From Xanthomonas euvesicatoria pv. euvesicatoria (GTDB taxonomy: Bacteria; Pseudomonadota; Gammaproteobacteria; Xanthomonadales; Xanthomonadaceae), in the NCBI RefSeq assembly GCF_020880415.1, contig NZ_JAJIUJ010000034.1, positions 1-64,000 on the forward strand: DNA of 64,000 nt. The letters run 5' to 3'. A model generated the notes under the pieces. It ran no database searches. It was not told the origin of the DNA and saw nothing but the letters and a program-made list of their open reading frames with translations. Below, in pieces: positions 27,974 to 35,118 of the stretch (the first letter of the stretch is position 1; each line of letters starts with the position of its first letter). A program made the position numbers and the translations under genes.

Positions 27974-28954
27974 ATGCGCGCAGCCATCCACACCCGGTTC
28001 GGCGACCCGGCCAAGGTGCTCGAACTTGGCGAGCGGCCCACACCGCAACCCGGCAAGGGCCAGGTCCGCATCGCGATGCGGCGTTCGCCCATCCACAACC
28101 ATGACCTGTGGACGGTGCGCGGCAACTACGGCTACAAGCCCACGTTGCCGGCGATCGGCGGCAGCGAAGGGTCTGGAGTGATCGATGCGCTGGGCGAAGG
28201 CGTCCAGGACCTGCAGGTCGGCCAGCGCGTCGTCGCTGCCGGCGTGCACGAGAGCTGGGCCGACTACTTTCTGGCCGAGGCGACCGGCGTGGTCCCACTG
28301 CCCGATGCACTGGATGACGACCGTGGCTGCCAGCTCATCGCCATGCCGCTGAGCGCGTTGATGCTGATCGAGTTCCTGCATGTCCAGAAAGGCGACTGGA
28401 TTGTGCAAAACACGGCCAACGGCGCGGTTGGCAAGACCGTCGCCATGCTCGCGGCGGCACGCGACATCAACGTGATCAATCTGGTGCGTCGCGATGCCGG
28501 CGTGGACGAACTCAAGGCACTGGGGATCGGGAATGCGGTGTCGACCGCGCAGGACGGTTGGCAAGACCGCGTGCGCGCGCTGGCCGGCGATGCACCGATC
28601 GTGCGCGCGATCGACTCGGTGGCCGGCAAGGCGGCAGGCGAGCTGATGGGGCTGCTTGCCGAGGGCGGCGAGTTGATCTCGTTCGGCTCGATGACCGGCG
28701 AACCGCTGGAGATTGCCAGCGGCGATGTGATCTTCAAGCAGGCCACCGTGCGCGGCTTCTGGGGCAGCAAGGTCATGGCCGCCACCAAGTCCGAGGACAA
28801 GCGCCGCATGATCGGCGAGCTGTTGAAGGCCGCGCTCGACGGCAACCTGGCGCTGCCGGTGGAAGCGGTGTTCGATCTGGAAGACGCGGCCAAGGCGGCA
28901 GCGGCCAGTGCCGAACCGGGGCGAGGTGGCAAGGTCCTGCTGCGCGCCGGTTGA
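27974..28954 (+). CDS. Zinc-independent MDR oxidoreductase, enoyl reductase-like
   Basis: Medium-chain dehydrogenase/reductase of 326 residues, NADPH-dependent by family. The N-terminal GroES-like domain reads MRAAIHTRFGDPAKVLELG and contains 'VRGNYGYKPTLPAIGGSEGSG', which resembles the 2-enoyl-CoA/quinone reductase (MECR/ETR) branch and carries the Tyr in the NYG segment. The Rossmann fold follows at WIVQNTANGAVGKTVAMLA. The Cys/His zinc ligands of alcohol dehydrogenases are not present, so it is not a zinc alcohol dehydrogenase. It stands alone. Substrate is unknown; a trans-2-enoyl thioester or a quinone is plausible. Confidence 0.88.
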   Translation: MRAAIHTRFGDPAKVLELGERPTPQPGKGQVRIAMRRSPIHNHDLWTVRGNYGYKPTLPAIGGSEGSGVIDALGEGVQDLQVGQRVVAAGVHESWADYFLAEATGVVPLPDALDDDRGCQLIAMPLSALMLIEFLHVQKGDWIVQNTANGAVGKTVAMLAAARDINVINLVRRDAGVDELKALGIGNAVSTAQDGWQDRVRALAGDAPIVRAIDSVAGKAAGELMGLLAEGGELISFGSMTGEPLEIASGDVIFKQATVRGFWGSKVMAATKSEDKRRMIGELLKAALDGNLALPVEAVFDLEDAAKAAAASAEPGRGGKVLLRAG

Positions 28955-29583
28955 GCGGGGCGCGCGCCGATCGAAACAGCGCCAGCGCGGGGACGGAGTG
29001 GCAGGTCGCCCGCGCTGGCTGGATGGCAGTGTCGCTTGCGCGGCTGGAACTCTCAGAGCGGCTCCTAGCGAGCACTGATCTTACGTGCGCCGCGCGGTCG
29101 TATGTGTCGTGTGGCCGATGTGTGTGTTGATCCGTTGCAGCCAGCGGTCGTTCGCAGTTAGCGCTGCGCAATCAGAGTAGAGCGACTTGGCCGTTGACAA
29201 CGTTCAGCACTCGTACCCTCATCCGCCCCTTCGGGGCACCTTCTCCCGGTGGGAGAAGGGAGCTTATCGGCGCGATGGGTTTAGCCGGTTCGATGCAGGA
29301 GACGTGCAGTTCCGGCTGCGATGCAGTGAGCTTCTCCAGGTACGAGAAGGAATGTCTCGACGCGAAGCGCTAGAGCCTGCTTCGGCGAAATAAGGAAGCC
29401 GCGAACCAGCGCTTTACAGAGCGTCATCCCACCAGCACAGATCAAAGCCTTTCCTCACGTCGGGGCGAGAACGCATGGCTGGTGCGCCCCTGGCGCTCGT
29501 GCCTTCGGGTGCCCGCGTCGCAAGCACGGGCTCTGGTTGAGGGACCGTTTCTGCAGCTGACGCAAGCTACCGCCAACCAGCCA
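28955..29583. other. Gene-free stretch with intergenic repeat
   Basis: About 630 bases without a recognised gene. It contains the REP-like element at 29216-29260, and a degenerate second hairpin of the same kind near 29333-29358 (CTTCTCC and GAGAAGG arms). The rest shows no protein-like frame. Confidence 0.5.
29216..29260. repeat. REP-like intergenic palindromic element
   Basis: Two adjacent hairpins make up the element: GCCCC/GGGGC around TTC (29225-29237) and CCTTCTCCC/GGGAGAAGG around GGT (29239-29259), preceded by CCCTCATCC. This compact double-hairpin layout is a common dispersed intergenic element in Xanthomonas and other proteobacteria. Only one full copy occurs in this window. Confidence 0.65.
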
Positions 29584-29802
29584 TCACGCCGGCTCGTCGG
29601 GCACCAACTCCATCTCCAGCCGCGTGATGCAGTCCTTGATGTGCAGCTTGCGCTTCTTCAAGCGCTTCATCTGCAGCTCGTCGTCCAGGTTCGCGGGCAC
29701 GCGCTGGATCTCCTCGTCCAACGCGCGGTGGGCGCGTCGCAACTCGGCGATCTGTTCGACGATCTCGGCGGTTGACAGGGTTTCCACCCCCCGAGCATAC
29801 AC
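29584..29802 (-). CDS. Small DUF465/YdcH-type coiled-coil protein
   Basis: A 72-residue charged helical protein: HRALDEEIQRVPANLDDELQMKRLKKRKLHIKDCITRLEMEL. The LKKRKLxxKDxI pattern fits the DUF465 (YdcH/SlyX-like) family of small coiled-coil proteins of unknown function. The first start is a GTG at 29802; an in-frame GTG at 29787 (VETLSTAEIVEQ) is also possible, and the ribosome site does not settle it. It is convergent with nothing and sits between the repeat region and an exported protein gene on the other strand. Confidence 0.75.
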   Translation of the reverse strand: MYARGVETLSTAEIVEQIAELRRAHRALDEEIQRVPANLDDELQMKRLKKRKLHIKDCITRLEMELVPDEPA

Positions 29803-29939
29803 AACCCCGGGCTGCGCGCGTCACCCACGCTTGCCAAGCGGCCCGGGGCTGCGACAATGCCCGCGCGCCGCGGGGAAACGGCGGCGCGCCCCGTCCATCA
29901 TTGCCGCGCGGCTACGGCCGTCGAGAAAGGAGTCTTTCG

Positions 29940-30512
29940 ATGCGTCTGCATCCTTCCCTGCTGGCCCTGGGCCTGTTCGCCGCCGCCAACCTGGCCAGCG
30001 CCGCCGATGTCGCCAAGTACGACGGCTTTCTGTGCTGCAACCTGCGCACCGACGGCAGCTGGATCAGCGACAGCAACTACGCCGAAGACGGCAAGCGCAT
30101 GCTCCCGGTCGGCACCCCGGTCAGCGTCACCGGCTTCGGCCGCAACCGCGTCAACCTCAAGATCGCCGGCGAAAAGCAGTCCATCGGCAACGATTACAGC
30201 CGCGACCTGGACAACACCGCCTTTGCCGCCCGGTATGTCGTCACCACCGACCCCAAGCTCAAGCTCGCTACCTTCCCGCCCAAGATTCGCCAGGCGATCA
30301 ACGATGGCAAGCTCACCGGCGGCATGACCCGCGAACAGGTGCTGATGGCGGTCGGCTACCCGATCAGCAGCGAAAACCCCAACCTGGACGCCTCGCTGTG
30401 GCGCTACTGGCGCGACAGCTTCTCCGAGTACCAGGTGCAGTTCGGCCCCAGCGGCAAGCTGGTCAAGGTGACCGCCGATCCGCAGGTGATGAATTTGATC
30501 TGGGTGCCGTGA
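29940..30512 (+). CDS. Exported protein with BamE-like C-terminal motif
   Basis: A 190-residue hypothetical protein. The start ATG 29940 has a good ribosome site (gaaaggag) and gives a clean signal peptide (MRLHPSLLALGLFAAANLASA). The mature protein has an SH3-like N-terminal part (MLPVGTPVSVTGFGRNRVNLKI) and a C-terminal GGMTREQVLMAVGYPISSENP segment followed by YQVQFGPSGKLVKV. The GMTREQV...GYP pattern is shared with SmpA/OmlA (BamE) repeats, where it supports protein interactions in the envelope. Periplasmic location is likely; function is unknown. No operon partner. Confidence 0.8.
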   Translation: MRLHPSLLALGLFAAANLASAADVAKYDGFLCCNLRTDGSWISDSNYAEDGKRMLPVGTPVSVTGFGRNRVNLKIAGEKQSIGNDYSRDLDNTAFAARYVVTTDPKLKLATFPPKIRQAINDGKLTGGMTREQVLMAVGYPISSENPNLDASLWRYWRDSFSEYQVQFGPSGKLVKVTADPQVMNLIWVP

Positions 30513-30668
30513 GGCACTCAGCGGAGCAGCAGGCGCCGGCGTGAGCCGGCACCTGTCATCGCCCCACGGTTGCTGATCACTGATGTCGCGTGCGTGCGCG
30601 CTGGCGAATGCAAGGCATCGACGACACCGCGCGGGTTCATTGAACGTGCGACCCCGACGAGGGAAGAC

Positions 30669-30968
30669 ATGCACGATGGTGAATTGATTATCCCGCCCGA
30701 CGCACTGGCCGATCCGGAGGCCTTCGAACTGCTGCGTCTATGGGCCGCGAATGAACAGCTGCACGTGAGCATCAATCGCGATCTGGGTGGCGGTGCAGAG
30801 GACTTCGGCGAACTGCTTGCGGATCTGTTCGAGCATGCTTCGCGGATGTACGCACAGCGCGATGGCATGCCGCTCGCGCAATGTCGCACGCTGATGCTGG
30901 ATGACTTCTTGCGACGCGTTGCCGACCCGAGCGGTCGGCAAGAGGGAGCGCTGCCAGTCGAGCACTAG
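30669..30968 (+). CDS. DUF5076 domain protein
   Basis: A 99-residue cytosolic protein of unknown function. The start ATG 30669 follows a gaggga ribosome site and gives MHDGELIIPPDALADPEAFELLRLW, where IPPDALADPxAxE is the DUF5076 opening. The frame extends further upstream without family similarity, so the shorter start is preferred. The acidic helix 'EDFGELLADLFEHASRMYA' is also typical. No neighbour suggests a role. Confidence 0.8.
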   Translation: MHDGELIIPPDALADPEAFELLRLWAANEQLHVSINRDLGGGAEDFGELLADLFEHASRMYAQRDGMPLAQCRTLMLDDFLRRVADPSGRQEGALPVEH

Positions 30969-31181
30969 CGGCGCCGTGCAAGGCCCTTGTTGCGCGATCG
31001 CGCGTCCCGGGCAAGCCTCTATTGACTGCGATGACTCGGTTAGCAGTGCGCCGGGCACGGACGCATCGCCGTGCTGCCTTTTGGATACCATCGACGCTGG
31101 CTTTCTCGCCCAAGGGCAAAGATCCTGGCGTCACTGGCCTTCCCGACCAACACCTGATGAGAGCGTCCTGATGAGAGTGTC

Positions 31182-31535
31182 ATGCAGCGAGATCTGATTC
31201 TGTATCCCAAAGACGATAACGGCGACACGCTCTGGCATATCGCACAGCAAGGTGTCGACCTTTCAAAGCCGCGGGAAATCGCTTTTTCGGTGGTCTTCCC
31301 CAGCAAGGAATCGGCGCTGGAGTTCTCGGTGAAGATGCTTCGCTTCGAGCAGAAAGTCCGCTGCTGTCATTACCCGGAAAATACGGCGTTTCCCATGGAT
31401 GTGACGGTGTATCCGACCATGGTGCCGTCGTACAAGGCGATTTCGGCGTTCGAGGAAGACCTGGCAGCCGAGGCCAAGCCCTTGGACGGCTTGAACGATG
31501 GATGGGAATTCTTCGGGGACGCGAAGGACGCCTGA
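31182..31535 (+). CDS. RraB-domain protein (RNase E regulator-like)
   Basis: A 117-residue protein that resembles RraB, which binds RNase E and reduces mRNA decay in E. coli. Visible features are DDNGDTLWHIAQQGVDLSKPREIAF at the start, 'FPSKESALEFSVKMLRF' and 'VTVYPTMVPSYKAISAFEEDL', the alternating strand-helix pattern of this fold, and an acidic C-terminus (NDGWEFFGDAKDA). The match to RraB proper is distant, so an RNase E role is an inference. The gene is isolated, convergent with the lipocalin gene. Confidence 0.7.
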   Translation: MQRDLILYPKDDNGDTLWHIAQQGVDLSKPREIAFSVVFPSKESALEFSVKMLRFEQKVRCCHYPENTAFPMDVTVYPTMVPSYKAISAFEEDLAAEAKPLDGLNDGWEFFGDAKDA

Positions 31536-31593
31536 GCGCTCGGCCAGTTCGAGGACTGCACGGCGTGCAGATCCTCCTATCAGCGCTTTCGCA

Positions 31594-32127
31594 TCAGCGC
31601 GCTGACTGCGGCACACGTCGCAGCTGCGTCACGTCGTAGCCCATCGCCGCGATACGCTCGACCGCTTGCTGATAGTCGGCATCGGAGACCTGCGGGGTGC
31701 GCGCCATGTACCAGACGTAGTCGCGCTTGCTGCGCGCCACGATGGTCTGCGTATAGGCTGCGTCCCGCCAGGCGATCACGTACTCGGCCTTGAACGGCCA
31801 GAAGAACTGCATGCGCCAGAGCGCGCCATTGCCTTCCTTCGCCACCTGGCCGATCGGATGCATCGATTTGAGCGGCGCCTGGAAGCTGCCCTTGCGAAAG
31901 GTGAAGGTGGTCTGGATGCGACCATCCGGTCGCAGCGCGTAGCTCTCCACCGCGTCGTAGGCGCTGCGCTCGGGCCGGGTCGGAATATGCGCAATCACAT
32001 ACCAGTCGCCCATGAAGCGCGGCACATCAACGGTGTCTGCGCGGGGCAGGGCAGCGCGTGAATCGCTTGCGCCAGCACTGCCGTGGACCGCGAGCGTGAG
32101 TAACAACAGCATCGAACTACGTCGCAT
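31594..32127 (-). CDS. Lipocalin (Blc-like)
   Basis: Secreted or outer-membrane-associated lipid-binding protein of 177 residues. The start at 32127 (MRRSSMLLLLTLAVHGSAGA) gives a signal peptide; the longer upstream frame is not conserved. The lipocalin GxW motif is VPRFMGDWYVIAHIP near residue 38. Later conserved blocks are 'AEYVIAWRDAAYTQTIVARSKRDYVWYMARTP' split over two strands, and the C-terminal helix DADYQQAVERIAAMGYD. A lipobox Cys is not seen, unlike E. coli Blc, so it may be soluble. Ligand unknown. Confidence 0.88.
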   Translation of the reverse strand: MRRSSMLLLLTLAVHGSAGASDSRAALPRADTVDVPRFMGDWYVIAHIPTRPERSAYDAVESYALRPDGRIQTTFTFRKGSFQAPLKSMHPIGQVAKEGNGALWRMQFFWPFKAEYVIAWRDAAYTQTIVARSKRDYVWYMARTPQVSDADYQQAVERIAAMGYDVTQLRRVPQSAR

Positions 32128-32465
32128 GGCACTTCTACCTAAGAGGGCACGTCTCAGCAATACGTAGGTGCACTGCGTCTGGATGCGAGCCCATGCGATG
32201 TAGCTCCGGCCTGGGGGCAAGACTGGCCTTAGTGCGTGCGACACGTCGGTGCCGTTTGCCGAGTCATCTGCGTTCAAGAGCCAAATAAAGAGCCACTCAA
32301 ACGCCGGAAACGCCCAATTTATGCCGTGAGTATTGTTCAACCCTCAGCCGCCGTGATGACGACAAGGTGCGCTGAAGCATCGAGCTGAAAGGACGTTTCT
32401 TCCACCGTCAGCTGCCCAGCGATCACTGACTCGAGGGATGTCGGCGGGCGGTTTCCCAACGGCAC
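32128..32465. other. Gene-free stretch between lipocalin and GH43 gene
   Basis: About 340 bases separating two leftward genes. No recognisable protein or repeat. It marks the left boundary of the xylan locus. Confidence 0.4.
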
Positions 32466-33500
32466 TCACCAAGGCGATACCGCGTCTTCCCCATACGGGT
32501 AAATCGTCGCGATCGTTCCATCTGCAGCATGTTCCAGCGGTGCCATCTTGATGCTGCGCAGATGCGTCTGGCCGCCCGAAAGCACGCTGTCGTGATAGAA
32601 CAGATACCACTGCTCCTGGAACAAGCAGATGGAGTGATGCGTGGTCCAGCCGACCACCGGTGCGAGCAGCACGCCCTGGTAGTTGAACGGGCCGTAGGGT
32701 GAGTCGCTGGTGGCGTAGCAAATCTGGTGGGTGTCGCCGGTGGAATACGACAGGTAGTACCGACCTGCATGTTGGTGGACCCAGGGACCTTCGAAGAAGC
32801 GGCGGGCGTGGTCGTCTGCGCGCAGCGGGGCGCCGTGTTCGTCGAGGATGACGACTTCGCGGCTGGGTTCGGCCAGTTCGGTCATGTGCGCGTGCAGGCG
32901 CGCCACGCGCGGGCCAAGTGCGGGTGCCTCGCCCACCGGTTCCTGATGCGTCTGCGCGTAGACATTATCGCGGTAGTGCTGCAGCTGGCCGCCCCAGATG
33001 CCGCCGAAGTACAGGTAATGCGCGCCGTCGTCGGCGGCGAGTACGGCCGGGTCAATCGAGTAGGTTCCGGCGATGGGCTGCGGCTCGGCGACGAACGGGC
33101 CTTCGGGGCGATCGCCCACCGCCACGCCGATCTGGAATATGCCGTCGGCGCGTTTTGCGGGGAAGTACAGATAAGTCTTGCCGTTGCGTTGTGCCGCATC
33201 CGGTGCCCACATCTGCCGCTGCGCCCAGGGCACATCGCGCACATGCAGCACTTGCCCGAGGTCTTCCACCGCCGCACCTGGATGCGCCATGCGCAACACG
33301 TGGTAGTCGGCCATGTCGAAATGCGAGCCGTCGTCGCTGAAGGCCACGCCGGCATCGAGGTCGTGCGAGGGATAGATATACAGCGCACCGTCGAATACAT
33401 GTGCGGACGGGTCGGCGGTGTAGAGGTGGGTGACCAGCGGTGCGGAAATGGCGGTGCGCGCCAGCGCCTGCAGATTAGCGGCTTGCAGTTCATCGGACAT
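32466..33500 (-). CDS. GH43 glycoside hydrolase
   Basis: Five-bladed propeller enzyme of family 43, 344 residues, acting on arabino- or xylo-oligosaccharides. Opening ADPSAHVFDGALYIYPSHD carries the catalytic-base Asp region, 'AGTYSIDPAVLAADDG' carries the middle Asp, and 'HARRFFEGPWVHQHAGRYYLSYS' the acid Glu, the three expected catalytic positions in order. No signal peptide is apparent, so action is in the cytoplasm on imported oligomers. It is last in the leftward TBDR-symporter-GH43 arm, 32 bases after the symporter stop. Beta-xylosidase or arabinofuranosidase activity is inferred from context. Confidence 0.9.
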   Translation of the reverse strand: MSDELQAANLQALARTAISAPLVTHLYTADPSAHVFDGALYIYPSHDLDAGVAFSDDGSHFDMADYHVLRMAHPGAAVEDLGQVLHVRDVPWAQRQMWAPDAAQRNGKTYLYFPAKRADGIFQIGVAVGDRPEGPFVAEPQPIAGTYSIDPAVLAADDGAHYLYFGGIWGGQLQHYRDNVYAQTHQEPVGEAPALGPRVARLHAHMTELAEPSREVVILDEHGAPLRADDHARRFFEGPWVHQHAGRYYLSYSTGDTHQICYATSDSPYGPFNYQGVLLAPVVGWTTHHSICLFQEQWYLFYHDSVLSGGQTHLRSIKMAPLEHAADGTIATIYPYGEDAVSPW

Positions 33501-33532
33501 GCGCGTACCTGTGCATGAAGTGGGAGGGGAGG

Positions 33533-35020
33533 TCAGACAGTGGCGAACGGGGCGGCCTGTCGGCGCATGCCCAGTTCGTGCTCGATGCGGGTTTCCAGCG
33601 CCTTGTCGATTTCGTACAGCGCCAGCAATGCAGTGCCGAGCAGGAACGGAAGCGAGGCGTACACGCTGATGGACAGGCGGATGCCGTTGGTGACGGCCGC
33701 GCCTTGCTGCGGCAGTGCTGCGTCATAGCCATAAAACGCCAGGATGCCGGCGACCAGTGCGCCGCCTACGCTCAGTCCGATCTTCAAGCCGCACAACATC
33801 GCCGAGAAGATGATGGCGGTGGCGCGGCGGTGGTTCTTCCACTCCGAGTAATCGGCCACATCGGCGATCATGGCCCACAGCAACGGGATGGTGATGCCGT
33901 AGAAATACCCGTGCAGGACGTAGGAAGCGAACACCCAGCCGATCGCATTCGGTGGGTACAGATAGAACGCCAGCAGGAACAGCGTGGAGATCAGCAGCGC
34001 GCCGCCGAAGACATTGCGCTTGCCAAAGCGGTCGGCCAGGCGTTTGGAAAAACCGATGCCTACGATCATCGCCAGGATGCCGCCGGCGCTGAACACGCTA
34101 AATGCGGAAGTCGGTGCGTCCTGTGGCCACTGCAACGCGCTCATGCCGGCGCCAGTCAGGACGCTGTTGATGCCGGCGATGAAGCGGTTGAACCCGGCGT
34201 GGTCGAGAAACTGCGTCAACGCATTCGCGTCGAGGTAGTACTTGAAGTAGTAGATGTACATCCCGCCCTTCATCGCCAGATTGATGAAGACCAGGATGGT
34301 GAGCGCCAGCATCACCAGCCAGGGCTTGTTGCGGACCAGATCGGTCAGGTCCTGGCGCACGCTGTTGCGTTGTTCGCTGATCGGCAGCACCCGCTCGCGC
34401 GTGGTGAAGAAGGTGATCAGAAAGCACAGCGTGCCGATCGCCGCGAACAGCGCCATGGTGTTGCGAAAGCCCTGCGCCTTGTCGCCATTGCCCAGAATCA
34501 AGACCAACGGCAGCAACAGCACCTGGATGATGAACTGCGCAAAGGTCACCGCCAGAAAGCGATACGCCGACAAGCTGTTGCGCTGCTCCATGCTGCCAGT
34601 GAGCACGCCGCTCAAGGCCGAGTACGGCAGGTTGTTGGCGACGTACACCAGCATCAGCAAGGTGTAGGTGGCAAAGGCGTAGGCGATCTTGCCCTGCTCG
34701 CCGAGCGTGGGCGTATTGAAGGCGGCCAGCGACAACGCCCCGAAAGGCAGTGCGGTCCACAGAATCCACGGGCGGAACTTGCCCCAGCGGGTGCGCGTGC
34801 GATCGGCCAAAATACCGATGACCGGCGTAAACACGAACGCGCCCAACATGCCGACCACAAAGATCAGCGTCGCTGCCACGCTGGCAGGTATGCGGAACAC
34901 ATCGGTGTAGAAGAACGCCAGGAAAGTGACCAGTGTCTGGAAGATCAGATTGGCGGCCAGGTCGCCCAGGCTGTAGCCGATCTTTTCGCGCAAGGAGAGC
35001 TGCTGTGACCGATCGTTCAT
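33533..35020 (-). CDS. GPH-family sugar:cation symporter (MFS)
   Basis: Inner-membrane transporter of the glycoside-pentoside-hexuronide:cation type, about 495 residues. The start MNDRSQQLSLREKIGYSLGDLAANLIFQTL is the typical GPH opening, and DRTRTRWGKFRPWILW is the loop 2-3 signature of the family. About 12 hydrophobic segments can be counted. It likely imports xylo-oligosaccharides or xylosides produced in the periplasm and lies between the TBDR and the GH43 gene, with a 98-base gap to the TBDR that holds a strong hairpin. The start at 35020 is preferred over longer frames because the family opening begins there. Confidence 0.92.
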   Translation of the reverse strand: MNDRSQQLSLREKIGYSLGDLAANLIFQTLVTFLAFFYTDVFRIPASVAATLIFVVGMLGAFVFTPVIGILADRTRTRWGKFRPWILWTALPFGALSLAAFNTPTLGEQGKIAYAFATYTLLMLVYVANNLPYSALSGVLTGSMEQRNSLSAYRFLAVTFAQFIIQVLLLPLVLILGNGDKAQGFRNTMALFAAIGTLCFLITFFTTRERVLPISEQRNSVRQDLTDLVRNKPWLVMLALTILVFINLAMKGGMYIYYFKYYLDANALTQFLDHAGFNRFIAGINSVLTGAGMSALQWPQDAPTSAFSVFSAGGILAMIVGIGFSKRLADRFGKRNVFGGALLISTLFLLAFYLYPPNAIGWVFASYVLHGYFYGITIPLLWAMIADVADYSEWKNHRRATAIIFSAMLCGLKIGLSVGGALVAGILAFYGYDAALPQQGAAVTNGIRLSISVYASLPFLLGTALLALYEIDKALETRIEHELGMRRQAAPFATV

Positions 35021-35074
35021 GAGGTGGGGCGGACTCGAAGAATGCTGCGGAAAACGCCGCGGCGCGCATTGCGC

Positions 35075-35108
35075 CATCGGTCGCCGCTGGGAGGAACGGC
35101 GACCGATG
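35075..35108. promoter_or_regulatory. Intercistronic hairpin between TBDR and GPH symporter
   Basis: CATCGGTCGCCG and CGGCGACCGATG form a perfect 12-base stem around a ten-base loop, 11 bases after the TBDR stop. No T run follows on the leftward strand. It is comparable to the hairpins following the two Oar-like genes. Confidence 0.6.
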
Positions 35109-35118
35109 ACGACAACAC

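Noticed and set aside
33515-35008. Rightward 497-codon frame opposite the GPH symporter
   Set aside because: Gln/Arg/His-rich translation typical of antisense shadow frames.
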